57,444 bases of DNA from Cyanobacteria bacterium SZAS LIN-3 (GCA_018266215.1 JAFEAV010000036.1:1-57444); one strand, 5' to 3'; shown: positions 36,201-43,668, counted from the stretch's first letter. The notes: generated from the sequence alone by a model not told the origin. Numbers and translations: made by a program.

Positions 36201-36489
36201 GGTCTCGGAAGGCCGCCCCAATCTGGTCGACCGCATCAAAAACGGCGAGCTGAAACTGGTTATCAACATCCCGTCGGGCCGTACCGCGCGCGAAGATGAC
36301 CAGCTGATCAGGCGTGCAGCCATCAATTACAATGTGCCGGTCGTCACGACCCTGGCCGGCGCAACCGCCACAACAGCGGCTATAGCGGCTCTGCAGGCCG
36401 GCTCCCTGGGAGTCAAGAGCCTGCAGGACTACCACCAGAACATCTCGCACTGGGAGCATACAAGCCAATCCCACAAGGCAAGATTTTAA
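33226..36489 (+). CDS. carB: Carbamoyl-phosphate synthase large subunit
   Basis: Makes carbamoyl phosphate for arginine and pyrimidine synthesis from ammonia delivered by CarA, bicarbonate and two ATP. The 1087-residue product shows both ATP-grasp halves (ILVLGAGPITIGQACEFDYSG near the N-terminus and its partner IMILGGGPNRIGQGIEFDYC near 590) and the C-terminal MGS-like allosteric domain. The start chosen is ATG 33226, which gives the canonical MPKRTDIQKILVLG; an in-frame upstream start would add 28 unrelated residues. CarA is not in the window. Unlike the arg operons, no arginine-rich leader ORF or terminator precedes it. Confidence 0.97.
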   Translation: MPKRTDIQKILVLGAGPITIGQACEFDYSGSQACKALKDLGYEVVLINSNPATIMTDPEVAHRTYVEPVTAQVAREVIAIERPQALLPTMGGQTSLNVAVELAESGVLAEYDVELIGAKLEAIKLSEDRELFKNLMLKIGLFVPNSGIARNSNEVREIANQIGFPIIIRPAFTLGGAGGGIAYNQEELDDIAAQGLAASPVSEILLEESVLGWKEYELEVMRDCKDNVVIICSIENFDAMGVHTGDSITVAPAQTLSDKEYQNLRDAALKIIRAVGVDTGGSNIQFGVNPKDGRVVVIEMNPRVSRSSALASKATGYPIAKIAAKLAVGLTLDEISNDITRDTPASFEPTLDYVVTKIPRFNFDKFRGTDTTLTTQMKAVGEVMAIGRTFQESVQKALRGLEVGLPGFLEIPSRSKADFWEWRRRLAVPSHLRISDIYGALKAGISAEEVVELSSIDPWFIENLEELYLLSEDIREKVKSTDDLNKNLLFELKRRGFSDKQLAILIGVTEDDIYNLRKKYDLKPAYKMIDTCSAEFVAHTPYMYSTYEEESEAPPAVNKRIMILGGGPNRIGQGIEFDYCCVHASMILHDLGYEAVMVNSNPETVSTDYDVSDRLYFEPLTLEDVTNIAELEQPEGIIVQLGGQTPLKLAKGLEERGFKILGTSPESIDIAEDRARFGALIEKLGLKQPPGAIAYNPEEAIAKATELGYPVLVRPSYVLGGRAMAIIYSQDELERWLTSGFSVSPDMAVLIDQFLENAIEIDVDAVSDGRATIVAGIMEHIEQAGIHSGDSTCVLPCQSIPFKIIEEIRRAVNELAAELKVVGLMNIQFALKGDDLYILEVNPRASRTIPFVSKATGVPWARIATQVMVGKSLSELGISPRLLPPHVSVKSVVIPFKRFAGAQISLGPEMRSTGEVMGIASQFGLAFAKAQLAAGQQLPTRGRIFISVSDSHKQEVVPVAQNLYQLGFELIATRGTAQVIKAAGIPTLVTNKVSEGRPNLVDRIKNGELKLVINIPSGRTAREDDQLIRRAAINYNVPVVTTLAGATATTAAIAALQAGSLGVKSLQDYHQNISHWEHTSQSHKARF

Positions 36490-36527
36490 TTCCCTTATAA
36501 GGTAGGGCAAAGGCGGCCTGGAAAGGC

Positions 36528-36533
36528 TATAAT
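36528..36533 (+). promoter_or_regulatory. Consensus -10 element upstream of deoC
   Basis: Perfect TATAAT 48 bases before the deoC GTG. The -35 region is poor (AGGGCA at 18 bases). A small GCCTT/AAGGC hairpin follows in the leader (about 36539-36551). Confidence 0.4.
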
Positions 36534-36580
36534 TCACGCCTTGAAAAGGCAGCAGTCAGGTTCAGACCGGAGGAAATGCA

Positions 36581-37276
36581 GTGAGCATCGAAATCGCCAA
36601 ATACATTGATCACACCTTGTTAAGTCCGCAGGCGACTCGCGCTCAGATAACGAAGCTCTGCCAGGAAGCGGCGGAGAACAATTTCTTTGCTGTCTGCGTC
36701 AACCCCTGCCATGTGCGCCAGGCGGTGAAAGAGCTGTCCTCCACTAAGGTAGCCGTTGCTACAGTGATTGGATTTCCTCTGGGAGCCAATCTTACCGACA
36801 TCAAAATTGCCGAGACCCAGAGAGCAATCTCCGAGGGTGCCGAAGAAATCGACATGGTAATCAACGTCGGCATGCTCAAGAGTGGCGATACCGAATACAT
36901 TGAAAACGAAATCAAAGCCATTGTGCGCGCCGCTAAGGAAGTACCCGTCAAAGTGATCATCGAGTGCGATCTGCTCTCCGACGATGAAAAAGTGGCCGCC
37001 TCCGAAGCCTGTGTCAAAGCCGGCGCGGCCATGGTCAAAACCTCCACAGGATTTGTCAAAGACGGAGCCGGTGCGACCGTACAGGATATCGAACTGATTA
37101 AAAAAGCAATTGCCGGCTCCAAACTTGGTATCAAGGCCAGTGCAGGAATCAGAGACTACGACAAAGCCAAAGCTCTCATAGACGCCGGCGCCACGCGGCT
37201 CGGCACATCCGCCGGCATCGATATCGTCAAAGGTGCTAAAGGCGAAAAAGTAGAAACCGCCAAAGCGGCCTACTAA
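36581..37276 (+). CDS. deoC: Deoxyribose-phosphate aldolase
   Basis: Cleaves 2-deoxyribose-5-phosphate to acetaldehyde and glyceraldehyde-3-phosphate in deoxynucleoside breakdown. The 231-residue class I aldolase shows YIDHTLL at the N-terminus, EIDMVINVG with the catalytic Asp, the Schiff-base Lys in VKTSTGF and the second Lys in GIKASAGIRD. The GTG start has CGGAGGAAA at about eight bases. Length is normal. It is followed after 31 bases by a TPR gene, likely on the same transcript. No other nucleoside-catabolism gene is nearby. Confidence 0.96.
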   Translation: MSIEIAKYIDHTLLSPQATRAQITKLCQEAAENNFFAVCVNPCHVRQAVKELSSTKVAVATVIGFPLGANLTDIKIAETQRAISEGAEEIDMVINVGMLKSGDTEYIENEIKAIVRAAKEVPVKVIIECDLLSDDEKVAASEACVKAGAAMVKTSTGFVKDGAGATVQDIELIKKAIAGSKLGIKASAGIRDYDKAKALIDAGATRLGTSAGIDIVKGAKGEKVETAKAAY

Positions 37277-37307
37277 TACATTACAAGTTTGTCCGGAGGG
37301 ACTGAAA

Positions 37308-38372
37308 TTGAAACTGTCCAAGAAATTGTTTGGTATCGCCTTTGCAGCACAGATGCTTATTACCGCATCAGCACCGGCTTTCGCCGATAACAGCACTGAT
37401 TCAGAAGCCTACAAAAAAGCCGAGGCCTTTTACCGCACCTGCGGACCGGACGAGAAAAAATTGAAGATGGCGGCGGAAAAATTCCGTGACGTTATCGCGC
37501 AAGAAGCGAACAATGCCAAGGCTCATATGCGCCTGGGCGCTATCTGTGCCGCTCTCGATGACTATGAAACCGCGCTGCTGGAAGAGAAACAGGCGGCCAA
37601 GATCGACCCCAAATATTTCCTCCCCCACCTTGTGATTGGTCAGGTATACGCCAACCAGGGCAAAGTCAAAGAAGCACTGGCCGAGTTCGAACAGGCCGTA
37701 AAGCTCAAGCCGACCAGTTTCACAGCCCATATGGATCTGGGCATGGCCTGCACCCAGCTGAGCAAAGTCGACGAAGCGATCGCCGCCTATTCCAAGGCCG
37801 CCGAGCTCGATCCGAAAAATCCCGCTCCCCACGTCAATCTTGGCGTATTGCTCTCACAGCAGCAAAAATTCCCCCAGGCGATCAAAGAAGAACAGACCGC
37901 CATCACTCTGGATAAAACCTTCCTGGAAGCTCACATCAACCTGGGCAATATCTACGCCGACTCCGGAGACCTGAACAGCGCAGAAGCATCCTTCAGAGAC
38001 GCTCTCAAAATGATGCCCAAGCATCCCAACGCCCTGAGCGGATTGGGCTGGGTCATGGGTCGTAAGGGCGACTTCAGAGCCGATGCTGCCGAACAACGCA
38101 AAGCTCTCAAAGTCGATCCCAGCTTCTCCACAGCCAGACGCAGACTGGCCGAGGCTCTGACCGAGCTCGGTGATATGAAGGAAGCGGAAGCGGAATTCAA
38201 AACCGTGCTCAAGCAGGCACCGAAAGATTGCACCGCCCACGTCGAGTATGCCAAGTTTTTAGAGAAGCAGGGCGAGCGCGATCAAGCTAGAAGCGAATGC
38301 AAAAAGGCTCTGGAAATCCAGCCCGAAAGCAAAACCGCGCAGGAATGCTTGAAGAAACTCAACGGCGGCTAA
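37308..38372 (+). CDS. Exported TPR repeat protein
   Basis: A 354-residue protein with a signal peptide (KLFGIAFAAQMLITASAPAFA, likely cleaved after the final AFA) followed by about eight TPR units in tandem to near the C-terminus (for example PHLVIGQVYANQGKVKEALA). The TTG start at 37308 has GGAGGG eight bases upstream and sits directly before the signal peptide. A periplasmic binding scaffold is the likely role. It follows deoC and converges with the PDZ-like gene, with two bases between stops. Confidence 0.85.
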   Translation: MKLSKKLFGIAFAAQMLITASAPAFADNSTDSEAYKKAEAFYRTCGPDEKKLKMAAEKFRDVIAQEANNAKAHMRLGAICAALDDYETALLEEKQAAKIDPKYFLPHLVIGQVYANQGKVKEALAEFEQAVKLKPTSFTAHMDLGMACTQLSKVDEAIAAYSKAAELDPKNPAPHVNLGVLLSQQQKFPQAIKEEQTAITLDKTFLEAHINLGNIYADSGDLNSAEASFRDALKMMPKHPNALSGLGWVMGRKGDFRADAAEQRKALKVDPSFSTARRRLAEALTELGDMKEAEAEFKTVLKQAPKDCTAHVEYAKFLEKQGERDQARSECKKALEIQPESKTAQECLKKLNGG

Positions 38373-38374
38373 AA

Positions 38375-39046
38375 TCAGTTACCGCCCGGCGGTCCCAATA
38401 AGCTGAGCATGCGTTCGTACATGCGACGCACCCTGTCGTCTCGAATGTCTTCGATATTCATGCGCACAAGGTGAAAAGTCAGCAGTTCTTCGCCGCGTTT
38501 GACGACGATGTCGACAGGCGTCCCCGCTTTGCCGCACATCGTGTGCCAGTAAGCGGCCTGATCGTCCTGCCTGGTGAAGACGTGATCGCTGGCCTGTATT
38601 TCAATATCACCACGACGTATTCCGGCAAGCGCCGCCGGGCACTCGGGCAGCACTTCAGTAATGGTATAGAAGCGATTGAGCAGAGACTTCTGTCCGATGA
38701 TGCCCAGAACCCCGTAATTGAGCTTGCGATACTCGTCGCTGGTCATCGTCGCCCGTCGGCCGAGAAAATTGAACAGCAGGGTCTGAGCCCTGCTCTGAAG
38801 CTGCTGCTGCCCCGGATCTTCTTGTGCCCCTTCGCCTTCTTTTTGGTCCTCAACCATCACTCCGCCCTGCAGCGGAGCGGCCGCCGCAGGCGCATCGATC
38901 GGAGCGGTGGGCTGATTATCAATGACAGGCGAAGCGCTTAAAAAACGGACCGGAGACTCGGCCAGGGCAGGCAGAGCACCGCCGGCGGTTGCGGCAATTA
39001 GACCGAGAAGGATCGCGGCTCTGCTCAAAGGCCTGGCAAAAGACAT
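38375..39046 (-). CDS. Exported protein with PDZ-like domain
   Basis: A 223-residue protein with a signal peptide (SRAAILLGLIAATAGGALPALA), a Pro/Ala/Gln-rich linker (about 30-95) and a C-terminal PDZ-like fold. The carboxylate-binding loop reads YGVLGIIG, followed by FYTITEVLPECPAALAGIRR and GDIEIQASDHV, which is the usual PDZ order. There is no protease domain. The start is ATG 39046; an in-frame start 23 codons upstream is less likely because it would place the signal peptide inside the protein. Function probably is peptide or protein binding in the periplasm. Confidence 0.7.
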   Translation of the reverse strand: MSFARPLSRAAILLGLIAATAGGALPALAESPVRFLSASPVIDNQPTAPIDAPAAAAPLQGGVMVEDQKEGEGAQEDPGQQQLQSRAQTLLFNFLGRRATMTSDEYRKLNYGVLGIIGQKSLLNRFYTITEVLPECPAALAGIRRGDIEIQASDHVFTRQDDQAAYWHTMCGKAGTPVDIVVKRGEELLTFHLVRMNIEDIRDDRVRRMYERMLSLLGPPGGN

Positions 39047-39185
39047 AACTACACCCGTATTGATCTGAAACAGCGGACCTGGATAACCGCACCTGAATAC
39101 TGCTACGCCCGGCATCGTCGCTATTAGGAGGACGCTGCTAATACAAAGAAAACACCACTTGAGGAAGACAGCGTGAAGAAAAGCT

Positions 39186-39785
39186 CTAGTGCACGCTGGT
39201 CACAGGGATCAAAGATTCAACAATGGCCAGGGACTCACTATCCGACACGCCGTCACCAAGAAAATGGACATAGCGACAGTCCTTCAGAGGCAGCTTCTGC
39301 TTTTTCTCAGCCTCGGCCGTGTGCTTGTCCTGCATCCAGCTGCCGAGATAATAGACTGTCTTACCGCCATTACCTTCCGAGCCCGGCTTGAAGACATCTA
39401 TTGTGAACGGTCCAAAAATTTTGGATTTACCCTTCAAGGATCTGTCTCCATCGGGACCGTCACCAATACCGGAATATGCCGATGCTACGGTAAAGCTGTG
39501 ATGCTTTTTGTCCTTAAACTCAATGACATAGTCCGGATTGTCCTTGTCGCCCATCGAATCTATTTTTATGGAGGCAAGAGCAAAGCGACCGGGAACAGCG
39601 GTGGGAAAATAAACTGGCACACCCAGATCTTTGAACGACTTGATCACCTTTGTCTGGGCAGCCGATAGAGCAACTGATTTCCCACCGACGGTGATGCCGG
39701 GCGAAGCGGCCAGGCAGGGAAGAGAGCAAGCTCCCAGCGAAGCAACTACAAGCGAGGAAAAAATCAATCTCAGTGCAGCCTTCAT
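39186..39785 (-). CDS. Exported protein of unknown function
   Basis: A 199-residue protein with a signal peptide (ALRLIFSSLVVASLGACSLP). SLGAC could be a lipobox, which would make it a lipoprotein anchored at Cys20, but a second Cys and a normal AxA site (CLAASP) make ordinary secretion possible. The mature part is mixed beta (IEFKDKKHHSFTVASAYSG), with no motif I recognise. AGG lies before the ATG. It is divergent from the argC leader, with 122 bases between its start and the leader ATG. Confidence 0.7.
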   Translation of the reverse strand: MKAALRLIFSSLVVASLGACSLPCLAASPGITVGGKSVALSAAQTKVIKSFKDLGVPVYFPTAVPGRFALASIKIDSMGDKDNPDYVIEFKDKKHHSFTVASAYSGIGDGPDGDRSLKGKSKIFGPFTIDVFKPGSEGNGGKTVYYLGSWMQDKHTAEAEKKQKLPLKDCRYVHFLGDGVSDSESLAIVESLIPVTSVH

Positions 39786-39847
39786 AACCCTATCCTTATA
39801 AGCAAAAATTACCCGTCAGGCAATTGTAACCAAATCAAAATCTTTTG

Positions 39848-39876
39848 TTGACATAGCCTCACCACCCCTGTAACTT
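39848..39876 (+). promoter_or_regulatory. Promoter of the argC leader transcript
   Basis: A perfect TTGACA (39848-39853), a 17-base spacer and TAACTT (39871-39876) preceded by TG. The leader ATG follows 32 bases after the -10. The same TTGACA at the same relative place precedes the argJ and argF leaders. Confidence 0.65.
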
Positions 39877-39907
39877 CGAACGTAGATAAATTAGGTGCTC
39901 CCGCAAA

Positions 39908-39991
39908 ATGTCCTCATTCAACCACACCGCCAGCCAGAACCGCCGACGCCGCGACTTCCTTGAGAACTCGGGGCCGATGTGGCGTAGCTGA
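39908..39991 (+). CDS. Arginine-rich leader peptide of argC
   Basis: A 27-residue ORF with four consecutive arginine codons CGC CGA CGC CGC at 39941-39952 (residues 12-15) and a fifth Arg near the end (WRS). It starts at ATG 39908 and stops at TGA. It is too arginine-rich by chance and is placed exactly as an attenuator leader: between a TTGACA promoter and an intrinsic terminator in front of argC. The peptide aligns with the argF leader over its whole length (both 27 residues, sharing ASQNRRRR, SG and WRS). Its product is probably unimportant; ribosome pausing at the Arg codons is the likely function. The ribosome site is weak (AGG 12 bases upstream). Confidence 0.85.
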   Translation: MSSFNHTASQNRRRRDFLENSGPMWRS

Positions 39992-40027
39992 TATTTAGCA
40001 CCATTATCGAAATTGTCTCCCCGGGTT
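39965..40027 (+). promoter_or_regulatory. Predicted antiterminator of the argC attenuator
   Basis: AACTCGGGG (39965-39973), inside the leader ORF and 12 bases after the Arg run, can pair with CCCCGGGTT (40019-40027), the 5' arm of the terminator: nine pairs with one U-G. Between them lie short helices CGAT/ATCG, TGG/CCA and GCT/AGC (39975-40009) whose 5' side spans the leader stop codon. A ribosome stalled on the Arg codons would leave this pairing free; a ribosome reaching the stop would block it. Confidence 0.75.
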
Positions 40028-40049
40028 ACAGAGCCCGGGGATTTTTTTT
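40018..40049 (+). terminator. Intrinsic terminator between argC leader and argC
   Basis: TCCCCGGG (40018-40025) pairs with CCCGGGGA (40034-40041), followed at once by eight T (40042-40049). It lies 14 bases before the argC ATG, where it serves no upstream gene except the leader ORF. Confidence 0.92.
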
Positions 40050-40062
40050 GCAGGTAAACATC

Positions 40063-41172
40063 ATGGCAGTACAGATAGAGCAATTCAAAACAACTGAATC
40101 GGCCGGCACCAGTGCACTGAAGAAGGCAGCAGTGGTTGGCGCCAGCGGTTACACCGGCCAGGAACTCGTGCGCTTGCTTTTGCAGCACGACCATGTGCAA
40201 TTGCATACGGCAATATCGCAGAGCAGTGACGGCAAAAAATTTGCCTCCATCTATCCGGGCTTCCAGAAACATACGGATCTTGTCTGCAGCGACGAGGATC
40301 TGGAAACACTGGCCGAGCAAGTCGATGTCCTCTTCCTGGCGCTGCCGCACGGTAACGCCGCCGGCAGAGTGACCGGGGGCACGCTCAAAAAATGCAAGGT
40401 GATTGACCTTGGTGCTGATTTTCGCCTCAAGAATGCCGACGACTACGAGACCTGGTATAAATTCAAACACCCCCAACCAGAGCTTCTGGCCGACGCCGTT
40501 TACGGACTGCCCGAGCTAAACAGAAAAGCAATAAGTCAGGCCAGCCTGGTAGCCAATCCCGGCTGCTACGCCACCTGCTCAATCTTGACACTGGCACCAC
40601 TTGTGATGGCAGGCATAATTGATCCAAATACAATCATTATCGACGCCAAATCCGGTGTTTCTGGTGCCGGTCGGAGCACCACGTTGAGCAGTCATTTTAA
40701 CGAATGCAACGAATCGATAAAAGCCTACAGTGTGGCCGGACACAGGCATACACCCGAAATTGAGGAGCAACTGAGCGCCTGCAGCACGACGCCCTTCCAC
40801 GCCTCATTTACACCACATCTGGTGCCCATGAATCGCGGCATACTGATCACGGCCTATGCAACACTAATAAATAATATATCAAAAGAAGATCTCTATAAAA
40901 TATACAGTTCATTCTATGAAAACGAACTGTTCATCAGGCTTTTTGATCCCGCAGGCGAAGACTACACCTTCCCCGAAACACGCTTTGTGAAGGGATCTAA
41001 CTTTTGCGACATCGGCATGACAATCGATACCAGGACCAATCGCGTAATTGCCGTCGGCGCCCTCGACAATCTAGTAAAAGGCGCAGCCGGACAGGCTATT
41101 CAGAACATGAATCTGCTTTTCGGCTGGCCCGAATCAAGCGGTTTAAAGCAAGCGCCGATTTTCCCGGTGTGA
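40063..41172 (+). CDS. argC: N-acetyl-gamma-glutamyl-phosphate reductase
   Basis: Reduces N-acetylglutamyl-phosphate to the semialdehyde, the third step of ornithine synthesis. The 369-residue product has the NAD(P)-binding start AAVVGASGYTGQELVRLLLQH (Gly-x-x-Gly-x-x-Gly), ALPHGNAAG, the catalytic Cys in VANPGCYATCSIL (about 175) and the conserved SGVSGAGRS. ATG 40063, with CAGG upstream, is preferred over a TTG five codons earlier that overlaps the terminator T-run. About 20 extra residues precede the fold. It is followed by its own intergenic region with a second attenuator before argJ, so argC is probably a single-gene unit with some read-through. Confidence 0.96.
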   Translation: MAVQIEQFKTTESAGTSALKKAAVVGASGYTGQELVRLLLQHDHVQLHTAISQSSDGKKFASIYPGFQKHTDLVCSDEDLETLAEQVDVLFLALPHGNAAGRVTGGTLKKCKVIDLGADFRLKNADDYETWYKFKHPQPELLADAVYGLPELNRKAISQASLVANPGCYATCSILTLAPLVMAGIIDPNTIIIDAKSGVSGAGRSTTLSSHFNECNESIKAYSVAGHRHTPEIEEQLSACSTTPFHASFTPHLVPMNRGILITAYATLINNISKEDLYKIYSSFYENELFIRLFDPAGEDYTFPETRFVKGSNFCDIGMTIDTRTNRVIAVGALDNLVKGAAGQAIQNMNLLFGWPESSGLKQAPIFPV

Positions 41173-41189
41173 TATTTTTATAGAAGTTG

Positions 41190-41218
41190 TTGACACCGCC
41201 GGACAACGGTTGTAATCT
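41190..41218 (+). promoter_or_regulatory. Promoter of the argJBD leader transcript
   Basis: Perfect TTGACA (41190-41195), a 17-base spacer and TAATCT (41213-41218) preceded by TG; TGTAAT two bases earlier is an alternative -10. It lies only 18 bases after the argC stop. Confidence 0.65.
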
Positions 41219-41244
41219 TCCCAGAGTTATTGAGGCAATTTTCA

Positions 41245-41337
41245 ATGTTCACCTTGAGCGCCAACAACCACATAAGCAGCAGCCGACGATTCTCGCGACG
41301 CCGCCTATCGCGCTCGGGTTTCATTTGGTTGTGTTGA
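41245..41337 (+). CDS. Arginine-rich leader peptide of argJ
   Basis: A 30-residue ORF with six arginine codons in ten positions: residues 14-15 (CGA CGA), 18-20 (CGA CGC CGC) and 23 (CGC). It has a good ribosome site (GAGG at 41232-41235, nine bases from ATG) and ends at TGA 41335-41337. The sequence differs from the argC and argF leaders except for the clustered Arg and a closing SG-x-IW, yet the surrounding RNA elements are in the same order. Its role is presumably to report arginyl-tRNA supply through ribosome pausing. Confidence 0.85.
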   Translation: MFTLSANNHISSSRRFSRRRLSRSGFIWLC

Positions 41338-41372
41338 TTTGATCAACAACTAAATTTTTCATCCCTGAGTGC
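41310..41372 (+). promoter_or_regulatory. Predicted antiterminator of the argJ attenuator
   Basis: GCGCTCGGG (41310-41318) can pair with CCTGAGTGC (41364-41372), nine pairs with two G-U. Between them a strong hairpin forms: TTTGGTTG plus TTGAT (41324-41331 and 41334-41338) against ATCAACAACTAAA (41342-41354), with a two-base bulge. The leader stop codon is inside this hairpin, so a terminating ribosome would disrupt it. The 3' segment is the 5' arm of the terminator, so the two folds exclude each other. Confidence 0.75.
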
Positions 41373-41398
41373 AAGGCAAGCACTCAGGGATTTTTTTT
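41362..41398 (+). terminator. Intrinsic terminator between argJ leader and argJ
   Basis: A perfect 11-base-pair stem, TCCCTGAGTGC (41362-41372) with GCACTCAGGGA (41380-41390), loop AAGGCAA, followed by eight T (41391-41398). It ends 45 bases before the argJ start. Confidence 0.95.
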
Positions 41399-41442
41399 GC
41401 GCATATTCCCCAGACGACAAAACAAGATCAGGAGACACAAAA

Positions 41443-42774
41443 GTGAACTCAATGGCCAGACTCCAACCGACAGCAAGCGCCGCCAGTACAACAGCAATGG
41501 CAGCATCAGCCAGAGCCGCAAGCGGCGAATCAAAGCCGGGCAACGCAACCGACAGCCCAATCAGCACCGGCGGCGTCACCAGCCCCCAGGGCTTCATGGC
41601 AGCGGGCGCGCACATCGGCGTCAAACGCAAGCGCAAGGATCTGGCACTGATCTGGAGCGAGGTGCCGGCTCATGTAGCGGCCGCCTTCACCACCAACGTC
41701 ATGAGGGCCGCACCAATACTCTGGAACGAAAAAGTCGTCGCCGGCGCCAAACCCATACGAGGCATCGTCGTCAACAGCGGTAACGCCAACGCCTGTACCG
41801 GAGAGCTTGGCATGATCAATGCCGAAGCCATGGCCGCAACCTATGGTGAAGCCATGGGTGTGAACGCCGAGGAAATCATCATCGCCTCGACCGGAGTGAT
41901 TGGCGTACAGCTGCCGATTCAGCTGATCAAACAGGGCATAGTCAGCACCTGCGAGCAGCTCGACAAATCGGCCTCCGCCGGTCTCAGTGCGGCCCAGGCA
42001 ATCATGACGACCGATACTTATGTCAAACAGACAGCGGTCCAATTTGAATTAGACGGCAAGAAAATAACCATCGGTGCCATGGCCAAAGGCAGCGGCATGA
42101 TTCATCCGAACATGGCTACCATGCTCAGTTTTCTCACCACCGACTTGAACATCTCGCCGGCGCTTCTGAACAAGGCGCTGAAAGAGAGCACCGCTGAAAC
42201 CTACAACATGATCAGTGTCGACGGCGACACGAGCACCAACGACATGGTGGCGATACTGGCCAACGGCAAAGCCGGCAATACGCTTATAGACAGCGAAAAC
42301 GCCGACTATTTCGCCTTCTGCCAGGCCCTCAAGACAATCAACACCGGTCTGGCCAAAACAATAGTGCAGGACGGCGAAGGGGCGACGAAATTTCTGGAGG
42401 TCCAGGTCAAGCACGCCGCCAGTATCGAAGAAGCTCGTAAACTAGCCCGCTCCATCGTTTCCTCCAGTCTGGTCAAGACAGCCTTCTTTGGCGAGGACGC
42501 AAACTGGGGCCGGATAATCTGCGCCATGGGCTACAGCGGCGTGCAGTTCAAACCGGAAACTGTTTCAATCGCCATCGAAAGCGCCGGCGGGAAGCTTGAG
42601 CTGATGCAGGAAGGCGAGCCTGCGGTAGTGAACGAAATCCTCGGAAAAGCGGTGCTGGCCGAGAAAAATATCATCATCCACATCGACATGAAAGAGGGTG
42701 CCAGTGAGGCAACGGCCTGGGGCTGCGACCTCAGCTATGAATATGTGCGGATCAACGGCTCTTACAGGACATAG
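41443..42774 (+). CDS. argJ: Glutamate N-acetyltransferase / amino-acid acetyltransferase
   Basis: Transfers the acetyl group from N-acetylornithine to glutamate, closing the cyclic ornithine pathway; bifunctional forms also use acetyl-CoA. The 443-residue precursor normally self-cleaves before the nucleophile Thr in KGSGMIHPNMATMLSF (about residue 220). VNSGNANACTG, STGVIG and GEDANWGRI are also family signatures. The start is GTG 41443, with AGGAG eight bases upstream; it adds an Ala/Ser-rich N-terminal extension of about 40 residues. The stop abuts the argB GTG. Because ArgJ is present, neither ArgA nor ArgE is strictly required. Whether it is bifunctional cannot be read here. Confidence 0.96.
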   Translation: MNSMARLQPTASAASTTAMAASARAASGESKPGNATDSPISTGGVTSPQGFMAAGAHIGVKRKRKDLALIWSEVPAHVAAAFTTNVMRAAPILWNEKVVAGAKPIRGIVVNSGNANACTGELGMINAEAMAATYGEAMGVNAEEIIIASTGVIGVQLPIQLIKQGIVSTCEQLDKSASAGLSAAQAIMTTDTYVKQTAVQFELDGKKITIGAMAKGSGMIHPNMATMLSFLTTDLNISPALLNKALKESTAETYNMISVDGDTSTNDMVAILANGKAGNTLIDSENADYFAFCQALKTINTGLAKTIVQDGEGATKFLEVQVKHAASIEEARKLARSIVSSSLVKTAFFGEDANWGRIICAMGYSGVQFKPETVSIAIESAGGKLELMQEGEPAVVNEILGKAVLAEKNIIIHIDMKEGASEATAWGCDLSYEYVRINGSYRT

Positions 42775-43668
42775 GTGACAGAAATGGTAGCTTCAATGAG
42801 ATATATCCCCACCCAGGCCGTTGTGCCCTTTGATCTGACCAGGACAAAAGACACTCTGAAGAAGAGCGCCTATCAAGTTGTGGTGGTCAAATTTGGCGGC
42901 AATGCTATAGGCAATGATGCTGTGCTTGACGCTCTTGTCGATGACACCATCGCCATGGTCAAAGCCGGCATCCATGTGATAGTGGTCCACGGCGGGGGTA
43001 CGGCTGTGAACGACGCCCTGGCGGCGGTCGGCAAGGAGACTAAAAAACTGAACGGTCTGCGTGTAACCGACGAGCAAACACTGGCGATAGCCGTCAAAGT
43101 TTTCACCGACATCAACAATACTCTGATTGAGAAATTTCGCCAGAAAGGCGCCAGCGCCCTGGGATTTTGCTCCAGAACAGCAATACCATTTCAGACGCAA
43201 AAGATGTCGCCGGAGCTCGGCTGGGTCGGCGAAATCGTAGACGTCAATGCCGGCAGCATCGAACGCTGGATGGCGGCAGGCTGGATACCGGTCGTCTCCC
43301 CGCTGGGTATGGACGGCGGCGGCCACTACTACAACATCAACGCCGACCATGCCGCCCTGGCACTGGCAACAAGTCTGGATGCCGACGGTCTGATTTTCAT
43401 GACCGACGTGCCCGGAGTGCTCAAGGACTTCAATGTGCCGCACTCTCGCATCGGCCACGTCACCCCCAGGAGTGCTCAAAAGCTGATTGCCCAGGGCACT
43501 GTCACCGGCGGCATGCTGCCCAAGATAAAAAGCTGCGTCGAAGGCATCAATAGCGGTATCAGCCGAATCGCCATCATCAACAGTTTCGAACCAAACGCTC
43601 TGATAAAGGGCTTCGTCGCGCCGCAAGAGACAGGCACACTGATCACCGGAGATAAATATGACCACTAG
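42775..43668 (+). CDS. argB: Acetylglutamate kinase
   Basis: Phosphorylates N-acetylglutamate, the second step of ornithine synthesis. The 297-residue amino-acid kinase has VVVKFGGNAIGND (nucleotide-binding Lys and Gly-Gly), HGGGTAVNDAL, LNGLRVTDEQTL and the late segment GTVTGGMLPKIKSC with the catalytic Lys. The GTG start directly follows the argJ stop. Alternative in-frame ATGs at 42784 and 42796 would give slightly shorter proteins. The 3' end overlaps argD by 11 bases, so argJ-argB-argD form one operon. The N-terminal helix common in arginine-inhibited hexameric NAGK may be present in the first 30 residues; this is not certain. Confidence 0.96.
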   Translation: MTEMVASMRYIPTQAVVPFDLTRTKDTLKKSAYQVVVVKFGGNAIGNDAVLDALVDDTIAMVKAGIHVIVVHGGGTAVNDALAAVGKETKKLNGLRVTDEQTLAIAVKVFTDINNTLIEKFRQKGASALGFCSRTAIPFQTQKMSPELGWVGEIVDVNAGSIERWMAAGWIPVVSPLGMDGGGHYYNINADHAALALATSLDADGLIFMTDVPGVLKDFNVPHSRIGHVTPRSAQKLIAQGTVTGGMLPKIKSCVEGINSGISRIAIINSFEPNALIKGFVAPQETGTLITGDKYDH

